A program made the translations under genes and the position numbers. Shown here one piece after another: positions 9,906 to 18,484 of a stretch of DNA of 59,502 bases (position 1 is its first letter; each line of letters begins with the position of its first letter). The notes beneath the pieces are model-generated. The model worked only from the letters and a program-made list of their open reading frames with translations, was not told the DNA's origin and made no database searches. Source of the stretch: Methanobacteriota archaeon (GTDB taxonomy: Archaea; Thermoplasmatota; Thermoplasmata; Methanomassiliicoccales; Methanomethylophilaceae); contig JAEXCH010000013.1 of NCBI GenBank assembly GCA_023402275.1, forward strand, positions 1 to 59,502. Reading direction: 5' to 3'.

Positions 9906-10732
9906 TGACGGACCGCCACGTGATGGAATGCCTTGGGATGTCCAAGGTAGTGATAGAGGACGGGAAGGTAACGGAGGTCAGCGAGCCTAAGGTCAAATTC
10001 TGTCCTCTTTTCAAGAAATACCGCAACATCGATGAGATAACCGCTGATGCTGTAAGATCCAACATAGAGTACAGGATCGGTGCGTTCGGCATGTGTACGG
10101 AGGACCGGGACATAAGAATGAAGGATTTCCTCTCATTCGGGATATCAGAGATCCTGAGCTCTGCATTGAAAGAGGATATGATCGATGCTGCGGTCATCGC
10201 CGCTGACGGATGCGGTACCGTTGTGGTAACAGATCCCGAGATCGTTCAGGGATTGGGGGGAAGGATATCGGGACTTTGCGAGACATCGCCGATAAAGACA
10301 GTCATCGAAGGCGTCGGAAGGGATAATGTCCTGAACCCTGAGGATGCACGTATGGACACCGTTGCGGGTGTCAGGAAGGCCAGGGACATGGGTTATGAAA
10401 GAATAGCCGCCACTATAGCATCAATGGATGATGCGGCCGTACTCAGAGAGGAATATGGTAACAGCATAACACTGATGGCGGTTCACACCACCTGTATGTC
10501 CGATGAGGATGCCAAGACCGCTTTCGATGTCTGTGATGTCATAACAGCATGCGCTTCCAGATCCCTTAGGGACGAATCAAAGAAACGGGATGTCGTTGTG
10601 GCAGGCAACAAGGTACCTGTATACGGAGCATCCGAGAAGGGAAAGGAACTGGTCCTCATGAGATTGAGAGTGGTCGGAAAGGAACCTTGGGACGGAATTG
10701 AACCAGAGGATCCGCCTCGTCCGCTCATCTGA
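9905..10732 (+). CDS. mmp8: Putative methanogenesis marker protein 8 (DUF2099)
   Basis: 275 residues, matching the conserved methanogen marker family in order: an N-terminal HVMECLGMSKVVIEDGKV-type start, a CPLF motif near residue 33, an R-rich KDFLSFG segment, then GCGTVVVTDPE near residue 105. The family is almost confined to methanogens and its role is unknown. It is therefore the best single clue here that the organism makes methane. It overlaps cyclophilin by one base upstream and the convergent PIN gene by 8 bases downstream. Confidence 0.88.
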   Translation: MTDRHVMECLGMSKVVIEDGKVTEVSEPKVKFCPLFKKYRNIDEITADAVRSNIEYRIGAFGMCTEDRDIRMKDFLSFGISEILSSALKEDMIDAAVIAADGCGTVVVTDPEIVQGLGGRISGLCETSPIKTVIEGVGRDNVLNPEDARMDTVAGVRKARDMGYERIAATIASMDDAAVLREEYGNSITLMAVHTTCMSDEDAKTAFDVCDVITACASRSLRDESKKRDVVVAGNKVPVYGASEKGKELVLMRLRVVGKEPWDGIEPEDPPRPLI

Positions 10733-11084
10733 TCGATTCTATTATGAGATGGGTGCCGGAACGCAGATAGATCATCGGGATCTTCTGCTTCCTTGCCCTT
10801 GCCCTAAGCTCCTTATCATTTGTCAGGATGTAACCGTCCAGCATCAGTGCCGCTTCCAATACAGCATCATCGCCTGATGATGTTGTTTGAACGATCTCGT
10901 ACTTTTTGGCAAGTTCCAAAGCGGCCTTTGAGAATTTATGGTTAAGATGTTTGAGTTCACCGATAAGAGGTCCTGGCACAACACACCTGACATCCCCCAG
11001 AAGATCCCTTAACGCAATGTCCAAGTTGATCTTTATCTCGAAGGGCATCAGCAATGCATTGGTATCCAGTACCACTACCTGCAT
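10725..11084 (-). CDS. PIN-domain protein (FCF1/VapC9-like putative RNase)
   Basis: 119 residues forming one PIN domain. The acidic residues expected to bind metal are present: D7 (VVLDTNAL), E43 (IGELKHL), D72/D73 and D90 (LTNDKEL). Archaeal members resemble eukaryotic Fcf1/Utp24, which acts in rRNA processing. It sits 4 bases after the aIF2-gamma gene in the order S6e, aIF2-gamma, PIN, which supports an RNA or ribosome role over a toxin; no antitoxin gene is adjacent. The exact substrate is not shown by the sequence. Confidence 0.82.
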   Translation of the reverse strand: MQVVVLDTNALLMPFEIKINLDIALRDLLGDVRCVVPGPLIGELKHLNHKFSKAALELAKKYEIVQTTSSGDDAVLEAALMLDGYILTNDKELRARARKQKIPMIYLRSGTHLIIESIR

Positions 11085-11088
11085 CGGC

Positions 11089-12324
11089 TCACTGCTCGAT
11101 TATACCGTATCCGATCAATCTCCATTTGTTGGAGATCCTTCTTGAGATCGCTACCCTCTGTCCCGGAAGTATGCAGACCGGGATCTTCAAGGCAACTTCA
11201 GCTGAGTCCGCCCTTGCGCTCTTGACCACCCCGACCGTTGTCGCGGTACCTACGCTGAGCATCAAAGGTTCATTGCTCTTTATCTCATCGACTATCAGAT
11301 CGGCGGATGATCCTACAACCCTATCCAAAAGGGTCGTCTTCATCTTGAAGTCGTGTACTACCGGAGGCAATTCGCCGGGTATGCCGACCACCCTTCCGGT
11401 TAGTCCGTCGGATTTCGTTATTGACGGGTCCAATGCGGTACCTATTGCGATAAGTCCTCCTGGAACCACTTCCTTGACGCTCTTTCCGCCTGCCTGCAGG
11501 GATGTGACCTTTGCGGATATCTTCTCATAGGTGGGCTTGCCTGCGATCTCGACCCTCCTTCCTGGAACGATCTCGATCTCGTCATCCACTTTGAGCTTTC
11601 CCTGTATCAGGGTACCGCCTATCACACCTCCCTTGAGGTCCTTGGGTACCGTACCCGGGGAATTGATATCGAATGACCTTGCCACATGCATCAGGGGCGG
11701 TGCATTGAGGTCCCTCTGTATCTTAGAGACAATGTGCTCCTCGATGCTCTCAATGAGCATGTCGATGTTCACACCTCTGTTCGCCGACACAGGGATTATG
11801 GGTGCATCCTCGGCTATTGTGCCTTTGATGAAGTCCTTTATCTGTTTGTAATTCTCAACGGCCTGTTCCCTTGTGACGATATCGATCTTGTTCTGAACGA
11901 TGATTATCTTATCTATTCCGATGATCGATAATGCCATCAGATGCTCTTTGGTCTGAGGCTGAGGACATTTCTCGTTCGCTGCGATAAGAAGCAACGCACC
12001 GTCCATCAATGCCGCGCCCGAGAGCATGGTCGCCATAAGGGTCTCGTGACCCGGTGCATCAACGAATGACACAGCCCTGAGGAACTCTGCCTTTCCGCCG
12101 CATTTGCATTTCGGCGTTGTGCTGTAGGCTGCAGGACCTTCGCAGTTCGGACATTTATAGAATGCCACGTCCGCATATCCCAGCCTTATCGAGATGCCTC
12201 TCTTCACTTCTTCGGAATGACGGTCCGTCCATTCTCCGGACAGAGCCTTTGTAAGGGTTGTTTTCCCGTGGTCAACGTGACCTATCATCCCGATGTTGAC
12301 CTCGGGTTGCTTGGGAACTTTCAT
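11089..12324 (-). CDS. eif2g: Translation initiation factor aIF2 subunit gamma
   Basis: 411 residues, full length. This is the GTPase subunit that, with alpha and beta, delivers initiator Met-tRNA to the small ribosomal subunit. Visible: GHVDHGKT P-loop (15-22), switch region, a knuckle-type zinc ribbon with C58, C61, C73 and C75, DAPGHE (89-94), NKID near 145, then the two beta-barrel domains. The start ATG overlaps the stop of S6e (TAATG), and the PIN gene follows, so all three form one operon. Confidence 0.97.
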   Translation of the reverse strand: MKVPKQPEVNIGMIGHVDHGKTTLTKALSGEWTDRHSEEVKRGISIRLGYADVAFYKCPNCEGPAAYSTTPKCKCGGKAEFLRAVSFVDAPGHETLMATMLSGAALMDGALLLIAANEKCPQPQTKEHLMALSIIGIDKIIIVQNKIDIVTREQAVENYKQIKDFIKGTIAEDAPIIPVSANRGVNIDMLIESIEEHIVSKIQRDLNAPPLMHVARSFDINSPGTVPKDLKGGVIGGTLIQGKLKVDDEIEIVPGRRVEIAGKPTYEKISAKVTSLQAGGKSVKEVVPGGLIAIGTALDPSITKSDGLTGRVVGIPGELPPVVHDFKMKTTLLDRVVGSSADLIVDEIKSNEPLMLSVGTATTVGVVKSARADSAEVALKIPVCILPGQRVAISRRISNKWRLIGYGIIEQ

Positions 12325-12731
12325 TACTGTTGCTCCGCGGGAGCTTCCTCAGCGGGTGCGAAGGATTCCTCTACTGATTTCGGTCCGTACTCGGTGATAG
12401 CAAGATTCACTTGGACTATCTCGTTCGATATCGTCGAACCGCGGACCGCTACCCTTCTCCTCTCTCCTTTGTATGTCTCGTGGAATCCGAGTCCCTCTGA
12501 AAGAAGGAGCTTCTTTCTCTTGGGTCCGGGAAGGTCCGCTCTCATCGGAGTGCCGTTACCGTCGCTTCCGCCGGTTATCTTCAGTTTGTAGCCGGGGAGA
12601 CCGACGAATATCCCATCTACGATCTCTCCGAGGTTTTTACCATTCAGAGAGTTCGCGTGGTGGCCTGAGACAGTCACATTGTATGACCTGCCTGTCTTTA
12701 CATCGTTTACGATGGCTTTGAATTCTACCAT
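12324..12731 (-). CDS. rps6e: 30S ribosomal protein S6e
   Basis: 135 residues starting MVEFKAIVNDVKTGRSYN, typical of archaeal S6e, with the SDGNGTPMR and GPKRKKLLLSEG segments. An in-frame start at 12845 would add 38 unrelated residues that overlap the upstream gene. The ATG at 12731 is preferred: it has AGGTGT at 12736-12741 and its own TATA box. The C-terminus is an acidic Ala/Glu tail. First gene of the operon with aIF2-gamma and PIN. Confidence 0.95.
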   Translation of the reverse strand: MVEFKAIVNDVKTGRSYNVTVSGHHANSLNGKNLGEIVDGIFVGLPGYKLKITGGSDGNGTPMRADLPGPKRKKLLLSEGLGFHETYKGERRRVAVRGSTISNEIVQVNLAITEYGPKSVEESFAPAEEAPAEQQ

Positions 12732-12765
12732 TTGAACACCTGTATCCCGCGTTATTATGGTGTCA

Positions 12766-12773
12766 CTTATAAA
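12766..12773 (-). promoter_or_regulatory. TATA box of the S6e-aIF2gamma operon
   Basis: TTTATAAG on the minus strand, 35-42 bases before the S6e ATG, inside the 85-base gap after the PGI/PMI stop. It supports the short S6e start and a separate transcript from pgi-pmi. Confidence 0.55.
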
Positions 12774-12816
12774 TGTTTGTCCGACCCAACGATATAATGG
12801 GTATTGAAAATGGACA

Positions 12817-13884
12817 TCATTTCTTCTTTTTGGTCCTGCCGACACCTTTGACGCTGCTTAAGAGTGTGTTGAGGCGGCTCTTGAACTCATTTATGGATTT
12901 TATGTCCATTGGATCCACTCCCTGGAGATGTGCCAGATACAGTGATACATAATCTCCGATCATTATTGCGCGAAGCGTCCTTGCCAACGGGGTCTTTCCT
13001 CTTATGCGTACGACCTTCACATCCTGACCGTATTTCTTCATGGTCGTTATCGATGCGTCGGCCATCTTCTTTATCGGACGGGCTGCGGAACTCTCATACA
13101 GGAATATCGGGACGCATCTGCTTCTTAGGTCCCCTTCGGACCATCCCGCTATCTCATTGTGATTGAACTCCGGGACCGATCCCGCAAAGGCCATCATCTT
13201 CGAATTTTCATTGATCTGGCTCTTCCATCTTATCGCTGAGGAGTATATGCCTGCCGTGGAGTAGATTATCGGGATGCGGCCGTTGACCTCCTGCGCTATC
13301 TTCCAGGCCTCGCTCTTATCGCCGCTGAGCCTGTCCCTGAGCCTGTAGAGTTCGGGGAGCAGTCTTTTTATCTCATTCACGCAGCTTGTTCCGCATGTAG
13401 CATCCACAATTGATGCAAGATAACCGAGGTTGAGACCTAGTGCGCTTCTGGGCTGGAACCCTTGTTCCATCTTCACGATCTCCTCTCCGTTCTCCGTACC
13501 TATCCTCTCAAGCTCGCCTCCGGATGTCATTATCACGATCGGACATTCCTTCTCCACTGCCTGATGATACATCGACAGGGTCTCGCTTGTGTTGCCGGAA
13601 TAACTGGATATTATCAGTAGTGTCCTGTTATCCACCCATTTAGGGAGTTCCGGGAATCTCTGTACCGTGATCGGATATCTTGATTCCCTTATGACACAAT
13701 CCTTGATTATATCCCCGCCGATCGCGGATCCGCCCATTCCGCATATCATTATCCTGTTGAAGTCCGCGCATACCTTTATCGGCTTCTCTATCGCGACCCT
13801 CAGGTTCTCCACGAAATTGTATATCTCATGGGACATGCTGTTATGCTCGAGATCATGTCCCAGATTGGGTACTGATTGCGGCAT
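12817..13884 (-). CDS. Bifunctional phosphoglucose/phosphomannose isomerase
   Basis: 355 residues with two SIS domains. It interconverts glucose-6-P or mannose-6-P with fructose-6-P in the cytoplasm and so feeds mannose and other surface-sugar precursors. Motifs seen: GGSAIGGD (51-58), SSYSGNTSET (93-102), PEFNHNEIAGW in the second half, and a basic KKKK C-terminus. The stop of aIF5B lies at the start of this gene (13886-13888 against ATG 13884), so it is translated right after aIF5B, an odd pairing seen mainly as operon packing. Confidence 0.92.
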   Translation of the reverse strand: MPQSVPNLGHDLEHNSMSHEIYNFVENLRVAIEKPIKVCADFNRIMICGMGGSAIGGDIIKDCVIRESRYPITVQRFPELPKWVDNRTLLIISSYSGNTSETLSMYHQAVEKECPIVIMTSGGELERIGTENGEEIVKMEQGFQPRSALGLNLGYLASIVDATCGTSCVNEIKRLLPELYRLRDRLSGDKSEAWKIAQEVNGRIPIIYSTAGIYSSAIRWKSQINENSKMMAFAGSVPEFNHNEIAGWSEGDLRSRCVPIFLYESSAARPIKKMADASITTMKKYGQDVKVVRIRGKTPLARTLRAIMIGDYVSLYLAHLQGVDPMDIKSINEFKSRLNTLLSSVKGVGRTKKKK

Positions 13885-13885
13885 A

Positions 13886-15631
13886 TCACATACCCCAGAA
13901 GGGTTCTTCCCTTCTCTTTATCTCGATGGTCTCTTCCAGGACCATCCTCTCATCCTCTGTTATGTCCAATGATGAGAGTTGTTTCACAGCCGATTCGATA
14001 AGATTCACGTAAAGGATGTCATCCTCGTTGATCTGTCGTCCGGCAGTAACTCCTTCAATACCAACAGCTACCTCGTCGCCTTGTTTGGCCTCTTTGAGTG
14101 CATCCTCTCCGGAACGTATGCTCCTTATCCTTCCTGCGTCCCTTCCGTCCGCACCGATCAGCGATTGGCCGATCCTTATCCTTCCGGCCAATACCCTTAC
14201 GCCTACTATGGCTGGCTTGCTTACCCTGAATATGCAGTTCGGGAGTATCCTGATCTTGGCAGGGAATGCGAATTCGGATCTCTTGTCTGTGTCCGTCCTT
14301 CTTTTGGATTCCTCGACCCACTCCTGATACTCCTCTATGAGTTTGTATACGATCTGGTTGGTCATCACCTTCAGATCGTGGTTCTCGAGTTCCGTCTCAG
14401 CGTCCTTTGTCACTGTTACGTTGAATCCCAGTATCGCATTGTTCGTCTTGTCGCCGTAGGCAGCCTCGACGATATCCCTTCTTGTGATATCCCCGACACC
14501 GTACTTCCTTATCGGTATGCCTGCCTCACGCGTCTCGAATGCCAAAGCTTCCAATGAACCGATGGCATCCGCTTTTATCGTTATCCCTTTCTCGGTGGTC
14601 TCGATCTTTATCGATGAATCCTCTGTAAGATCCTTTATCGCAGGGTCGTTCGGCCCTTTCACCACCATGAAAGGTGCCCCTGCTATCACTCCCTCCATGT
14701 TCTGAGTGGATATCTTCACTCCCGCTGCTGCGGTGAGTTCCTTGACGGAATCGAACCTGTCCCTGGGATCACGTATCTCATCCAACGGCTTTGGTTTCAA
14801 TATCGCCTTGACCTTTGTGACCAGTGGTGCTCCGTTGGTCCCTAAGGCCACTGTATCCCCTTTCTTCAGGGTCCCGGAGTACAGGATGACATCCATGGTC
14901 TTTCCGAGACCTTTCTCTTCCTTTATCTCAAGGATAGTTCCTTTGCCGGGGCCTTCGCCTTTCTCTAACTGTTCCTCTAAGAAACGTTGTGCCAGACCTA
15001 TCAACATAAGAAGGAGGTCAGGTATGCCTTCCCCTTCCTTGGCACTGATCGGTACGAGTGCGACGGTCTTGGTGAAATCATCGATCCTGTCATATCTGTC
15101 AGCGGAAATACCTTCCATTGACAACTGTGAGATTATGTTGTACATCTTCTCATTGAATGCTTCAAGGGTATGGGACTGCTGAGCTTTCTCAGAGAGTATG
15201 AACGGTCTCCCTTCCTCTGATATCCACCCCTGGATCGTATCCACCTTGTTCAAGGCTATCACGAACGGGGTCTTATATTGCCTGAGGATGCGTATGGACT
15301 CAATGGTCTGAGGCATTATGCCTTCCCTGATATCTATGACAAGGACGGCAAGATCGGCAAGGGACCCTCCCCTTGCCCTAAGTGTTACAAAGGAGTGATG
15401 TCCCGGCGTGTCTATGAAAAGCAATCCGGGAACGTCGAACTTCTTGTCCCCTATCAATGGAGCACATACTTTGTAAATATGTTCAATAGGCACCTCTGTT
15501 GCCCCGATGTGCTGCGTTATGGCTCCAGCTTCACGGGATTGGACCGAAGTCCCCCTGATCCTATCTAGTAATTTCGTCTTGCCATGGTCCACGTGGCCAA
15601 GCACGCTGACCACTGGTTGCCTTATTGCCAT
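13886..15631 (-). CDS. infB: Translation initiation factor aIF5B
   Basis: About 581 residues. GTPase for ribosomal subunit joining, the archaeal/eukaryotic IF5B-type. GHVDHGKT (12-19), DTPGH and NKVD motifs are present, followed by the beta-barrel, the central domain and the C-terminal barrel. A GTG at 15640 is in frame, but the ATG at 15631 has a GTGAT site 4-5 bases upstream and gives the usual MAIRQPVVSVLGHVDHGK start. Follows ndk, L24e, S28e and L7Ae on the same strand. Confidence 0.96.
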   Translation of the reverse strand: MAIRQPVVSVLGHVDHGKTKLLDRIRGTSVQSREAGAITQHIGATEVPIEHIYKVCAPLIGDKKFDVPGLLFIDTPGHHSFVTLRARGGSLADLAVLVIDIREGIMPQTIESIRILRQYKTPFVIALNKVDTIQGWISEEGRPFILSEKAQQSHTLEAFNEKMYNIISQLSMEGISADRYDRIDDFTKTVALVPISAKEGEGIPDLLLMLIGLAQRFLEEQLEKGEGPGKGTILEIKEEKGLGKTMDVILYSGTLKKGDTVALGTNGAPLVTKVKAILKPKPLDEIRDPRDRFDSVKELTAAAGVKISTQNMEGVIAGAPFMVVKGPNDPAIKDLTEDSSIKIETTEKGITIKADAIGSLEALAFETREAGIPIRKYGVGDITRRDIVEAAYGDKTNNAILGFNVTVTKDAETELENHDLKVMTNQIVYKLIEEYQEWVEESKRRTDTDKRSEFAFPAKIRILPNCIFRVSKPAIVGVRVLAGRIRIGQSLIGADGRDAGRIRSIRSGEDALKEAKQGDEVAVGIEGVTAGRQINEDDILYVNLIESAVKQLSSLDITEDERMVLEETIEIKRREEPFWGM

Positions 15632-15667
15632 CTGAATCACACTCTGAGAGATGCCTTGTTAAAGGGT

Positions 15668-16123
15668 TTATTCGTAGATCCAGTCGTCAGCTGTTCTCTT
15701 GTAGGCGATCAGTTCCTCGGGACCGAAGAACAATGACACTTCCTTCTTAGCTGACTCAGGTGAATCGGAACCGTGTATCAGGTTCATGCCTGTGACCATT
15801 CCGAAATCCCCGCGTATGGTTCCCAACGGTGATTCCTGAGGATTGGTCTTTCCCATCATGTTCCTGCATACGGAGACCGCATTCTCGCCTTCGAGGACCA
15901 TTGCGAGCACGGGGCCGGATGTTATGTACGAGATCAGTGAGTCGTAGAATCCCTTTCCCTTGTGTTCGCCGTAGTGGTTCTCGGCGACCTCTTTCTTGAT
16001 CACCATGAACTTCATGGCTACGATCTTGAGGCCTTTATTCTCAAAGCGGGAGATGATCTCCCCGCAGAGTCCTCTCTGGACCCCGTCGGGTTTGATCATG
16101 AGATAGGTCAATTCCATTGTCAT
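15668..16123 (-). CDS. ndk: Nucleoside diphosphate kinase
   Basis: 151 residues, the normal length. Moves the gamma phosphate of ATP onto nucleoside diphosphates through a phospho-histidine. The catalytic histidine is H117 in NLIHGSDS, and the N-terminal LTYLMIKPDGVQRG is characteristic. An ATG two codons downstream (16117) is an equally possible start. Four bases after the L24e stop, in the ribosomal cluster L7Ae-S28e-L24e-ndk-infB found in many archaea. Confidence 0.96.
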   Translation of the reverse strand: MTMELTYLMIKPDGVQRGLCGEIISRFENKGLKIVAMKFMVIKKEVAENHYGEHKGKGFYDSLISYITSGPVLAMVLEGENAVSVCRNMMGKTNPQESPLGTIRGDFGMVTGMNLIHGSDSPESAKKEVSLFFGPEELIAYKRTADDWIYE

Positions 16124-16127
16124 GGGA

Positions 16128-16346
16128 TCATTCCTTCTTCTCTATCGCTTTCAGGCGTGCCGCCTTCTCGATGGCCGCCTTCTCGGTCCACTCCGTGGTC
16201 CTTGCGACCCTCTTGAGCTGGATCATGTTCTTGTAACACTTGTTAGTGTCAAAATTCAGAATGGTCCCATCCTTCTTGACGTACATCTTTCCGGTTCCGG
16301 GTTCGATGTCTCCGCCGCAGAATGAGCATTTTCTCACTTCGACCAT
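16128..16346 (-). CDS. rpl24e: 50S ribosomal protein L24e
   Basis: 72 residues. The N-terminal zinc site has C7 and C10 (RKCSFCGGDIEPGTG) and C37 (NKCYKN). The family usually has a fourth cysteine four residues before the last one; here that position is Asp (NFDTNKC), so the zinc site may be weakened or lost. A clean AGGTGAT site lies just before the ATG. Next to S28e, as usual. Confidence 0.93.
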   Translation of the reverse strand: MVEVRKCSFCGGDIEPGTGKMYVKKDGTILNFDTNKCYKNMIQLKRVARTTEWTEKAAIEKAARLKAIEKKE

Positions 16347-16351
16347 TCAGA

Positions 16352-16567
16352 TCACCTGCCCATTCCCAGTTTCCTGGCTTCTCTGGATGTTTCCCTTAGC
16401 ATGAGTATATCGCCCATCCTTACAGGACCCATGATGTTCCTGGTGATGATCCTTCCCTTGTCACGTCCATCCAAAACACGGACCTTGACCTGAGTAGCCT
16501 CACCAGTCATCCCTGTACGGCCGATTATCTCTACAACCTCTGATGGGATGCTGTCTGTGTCTACCAT
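16352..16567 (-). CDS. rps28e: 30S ribosomal protein S28e
   Basis: 71 residues with the typical GRTGMTGEATQVKVRVL core and a C-terminal basic REARKLGMGR (family LRETEREARRLR). AGGTGAT site 6 bases before ATG. Lies between L7Ae and L24e in one operon. Confidence 0.95.
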   Translation of the reverse strand: MVDTDSIPSEVVEIIGRTGMTGEATQVKVRVLDGRDKGRIITRNIMGPVRMGDILMLRETSREARKLGMGR

Positions 16568-16578
16568 TCAAATCACCT

Positions 16579-16944
16579 TCAGTTCTTCAGTGCTTTGACT
16601 GCCTGGGCTATCTCGTCGCAGATCGGTTTCCCCTTTCCGACATCGATTATCGCAATCGATGCGGTTGGTTTCTCGAGACCGATCGCGTTTCCGAGCTCTG
16701 CTTTGCTGGGAACGTACACGTAAGCGACATTCCTCTCCTCACAGAGTGCTGGAATGTGTGCGAGTATCTCCGGGGGGTCGACGTCTGTTGCCATTATGAC
16801 CATTGCGGCATCCCCGCGTTCTACTGCTTTCGTTACTTCGTTGGTTCCCTTCTTTATCTTTCCGCCGTCCCTTACGATCTCGGCGAGAGAGTATGCTTTG
16901 TCAGAAAGCTCCTTGGGTGTCTCAAACTTTACAAATACGGACAT
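16579..16944 (-). CDS. rpl7ae: 50S ribosomal protein L7Ae
   Basis: 121 residues from MSVFVKFETPKEL. Binds kink-turn RNA in the ribosome, in C/D and H/ACA guide RNPs and in RNase P. The KKGTNEVTKAVERG and VPSKAELG motifs are intact. An ATG at 16986 is in frame, but the added residues look like leader sequence. The ATG at 16944 has GAGGTAATT upstream and matches the family start. First gene of the S28e-L24e-ndk-infB cluster. Confidence 0.95.
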   Translation of the reverse strand: MSVFVKFETPKELSDKAYSLAEIVRDGGKIKKGTNEVTKAVERGDAAMVIMATDVDPPEILAHIPALCEERNVAYVYVPSKAELGNAIGLEKPTASIAIIDVGKGKPICDEIAQAVKALKN

Positions 16945-16972
16945 TTTAATTACCTCTTTCCGGTGCTTGCCA

Positions 16973-17034
16973 CCGTCATCATTCATCGGCTCTTAAAGAG
17001 CATCCCGAGCTATTCCCTTGTAGTATTTATTATT
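16973..17034 (-). promoter_or_regulatory. L7Ae promoter and leader with possible kink-loop
   Basis: A TATA-like stretch (AATAATAAATA, 17024-17034 on the minus strand) sits ~80 bases before the L7Ae ATG, leaving a leader of about 50 bases. The leader holds an inverted repeat GCTCTT/AAGAGC (16989-17001). It also holds CCG-ATGA-ATGATGA-CGG (16989 down to 16973), in which ATGATGA matches the box C/kink-turn strand recognised by L7Ae. Autoregulation is inferred from known archaeal L7Ae leader control. Confidence 0.35.
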
Positions 17035-17088
17035 ACCCGTATAAGGGAACAACGCTGATGGTTGTCCGTGGACCTACCCGATACATCC

Positions 17089-18453
17089 TCAACGATCGTT
17101 GTCTGTCACGATCACCTTGTCGACATTCGGATCGTGTATGGTCTCCTCGGACCCTTTGGTCCCGTCCTTCTTCCTCCACCCGATATAGAACAGTACTATG
17201 ACCGATATCACTCCGATGTATTGCAATGCTCCGGCACCATAGTACATTATCGATCTTACGCTTATATCGGCTATGAACGAGGTGAAGAAGGATTCGATCA
17301 TCGACATAACATATTCAATGGATATCAGGTCGGTGAACACCGCTGCTGAGAGCAGGAGGGTGAAGTTGTTGCTGCAGATGAACAACGCCCCTCCCAATGA
17401 TATCAGCAACCAGCTTAGCTTGAATCTGTGATCCGCTGTGACCAGGTATATCGCCAAGAACGGTATTATCAGCAGCAGATATTGTGGTGCCGGCGGGTAC
17501 AGATAGACAAAACTGAGTGTAAGAAGAGCATATTTGAAGAAGTTGTCATCGATCCTCTCAGGATCCATCAGGCGAACCTTGTATGCTATGAACAATCCTG
17601 CGATCAGCACTCCCACATATGTTATGACCGCACCCTTTGATACGATCTGATCCCACAGAGATGGGTCGCTCAGTCCCACACCTGCCCTGCTGGTCATGAA
17701 TGTGAGTGTCTCCATCAGCTCCCCGTTGATTATCTGAGGGAACAGCAGGACCACGGCTGCAAGCAGCGCCCCGGACATCGCGAGTATGATCGACCGCATA
17801 GCCTTACCGTCGCTGCGGTGTTTGACCAGAATGTAAACCAAGAGCAGGAATATGAGGAACACAGGGAAGAACTTCATAAGTACCGCAAAGGAGAACAATA
17901 TGCCTGCAAGGAACAGCTTGTCCTTCCTCAGCATTATGACACAAAGCAGGAAGAACAACACGGAATAGGTATCGAACATACCCGACACGGATGTAAGACC
18001 TATTGTCAAAGGACAGAGGAACCACAGTGCGAAACCTATCGTCGCCTTTCTCATATCCGAGGTCTTGTCCTTTATGATCCAGTATACGAGATATCCGACC
18101 AATAGGTCACTTATTATGAACGGCGCCTTCATCCAGACATTGAATTCCACGCTGGTCACCATTGATGAGAACCATTTCGAATACCCCTCTATCACGAATG
18201 CTTCAGGTAAACGTATCCCCATGACATCTATGTTAAGGAACATCTCCTGAAGTGCTGCCATCACTGACAGCATGTATCCCCACGGAGGAGTGTAGAAGTA
18301 ACCTTCGAGATCATACAATCCGTATCCGCTCTCCAGATTCCTTATGATGGTTGCCCAGCAGTCAGAATCATAACCCACCTCGAAGAACGGCAGAAGGATG
18401 AATCTTATCACTATGCCTGCCAATGCGATGATGAATATCGGATGGCGGAACAA
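17089..18453 (-). CDS. GT-C type membrane glycosyltransferase, module copy 1
   Basis: About 454 residues with roughly ten or more membrane spans and a short charged C-terminal tail. The first outside loop has an acidic GYDSDCW motif and a YTPPWGY motif, as in GT-C enzymes (GT87/DUF2029-like) that use polyprenyl-phosphate sugars at the outer face of the membrane. It is a paralogue of the protein at 41022-42347 (shared AxIVIRxxLxPF, YTPxWGYxLSM, KxPxIISDLLV). TTG at 18453 is the only usual start; the paralogue alignment suggests about ten more N-terminal residues, where only ATT or CTG behind a GGAGGT site (end of the upstream gene) is available. The sugar is unknown. Confidence 0.7.
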   Translation of the reverse strand: MFRHPIFIIALAGIVIRFILLPFFEVGYDSDCWATIIRNLESGYGLYDLEGYFYTPPWGYMLSVMAALQEMFLNIDVMGIRLPEAFVIEGYSKWFSSMVTSVEFNVWMKAPFIISDLLVGYLVYWIIKDKTSDMRKATIGFALWFLCPLTIGLTSVSGMFDTYSVLFFLLCVIMLRKDKLFLAGILFSFAVLMKFFPVFLIFLLLVYILVKHRSDGKAMRSIILAMSGALLAAVVLLFPQIINGELMETLTFMTSRAGVGLSDPSLWDQIVSKGAVITYVGVLIAGLFIAYKVRLMDPERIDDNFFKYALLTLSFVYLYPPAPQYLLLIIPFLAIYLVTADHRFKLSWLLISLGGALFICSNNFTLLLSAAVFTDLISIEYVMSMIESFFTSFIADISVRSIMYYGAGALQYIGVISVIVLFYIGWRKKDGTKGSEETIHDPNVDKVIVTDNDR

Positions 18454-18484
18454 TGACCTAATGGAATCGATCGGCGATCGGACG

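Noticed and set aside
12732..12845. Longer S6e starting at 12845
   Set aside because: The extra residues overlap pgi-pmi, cover the TATA box and are not S6e-like.
13979..14557. 192-residue plus-strand ORF inside aIF5B
   Set aside because: Shadow of a well-supported gene; unusual composition and no ribosome site.
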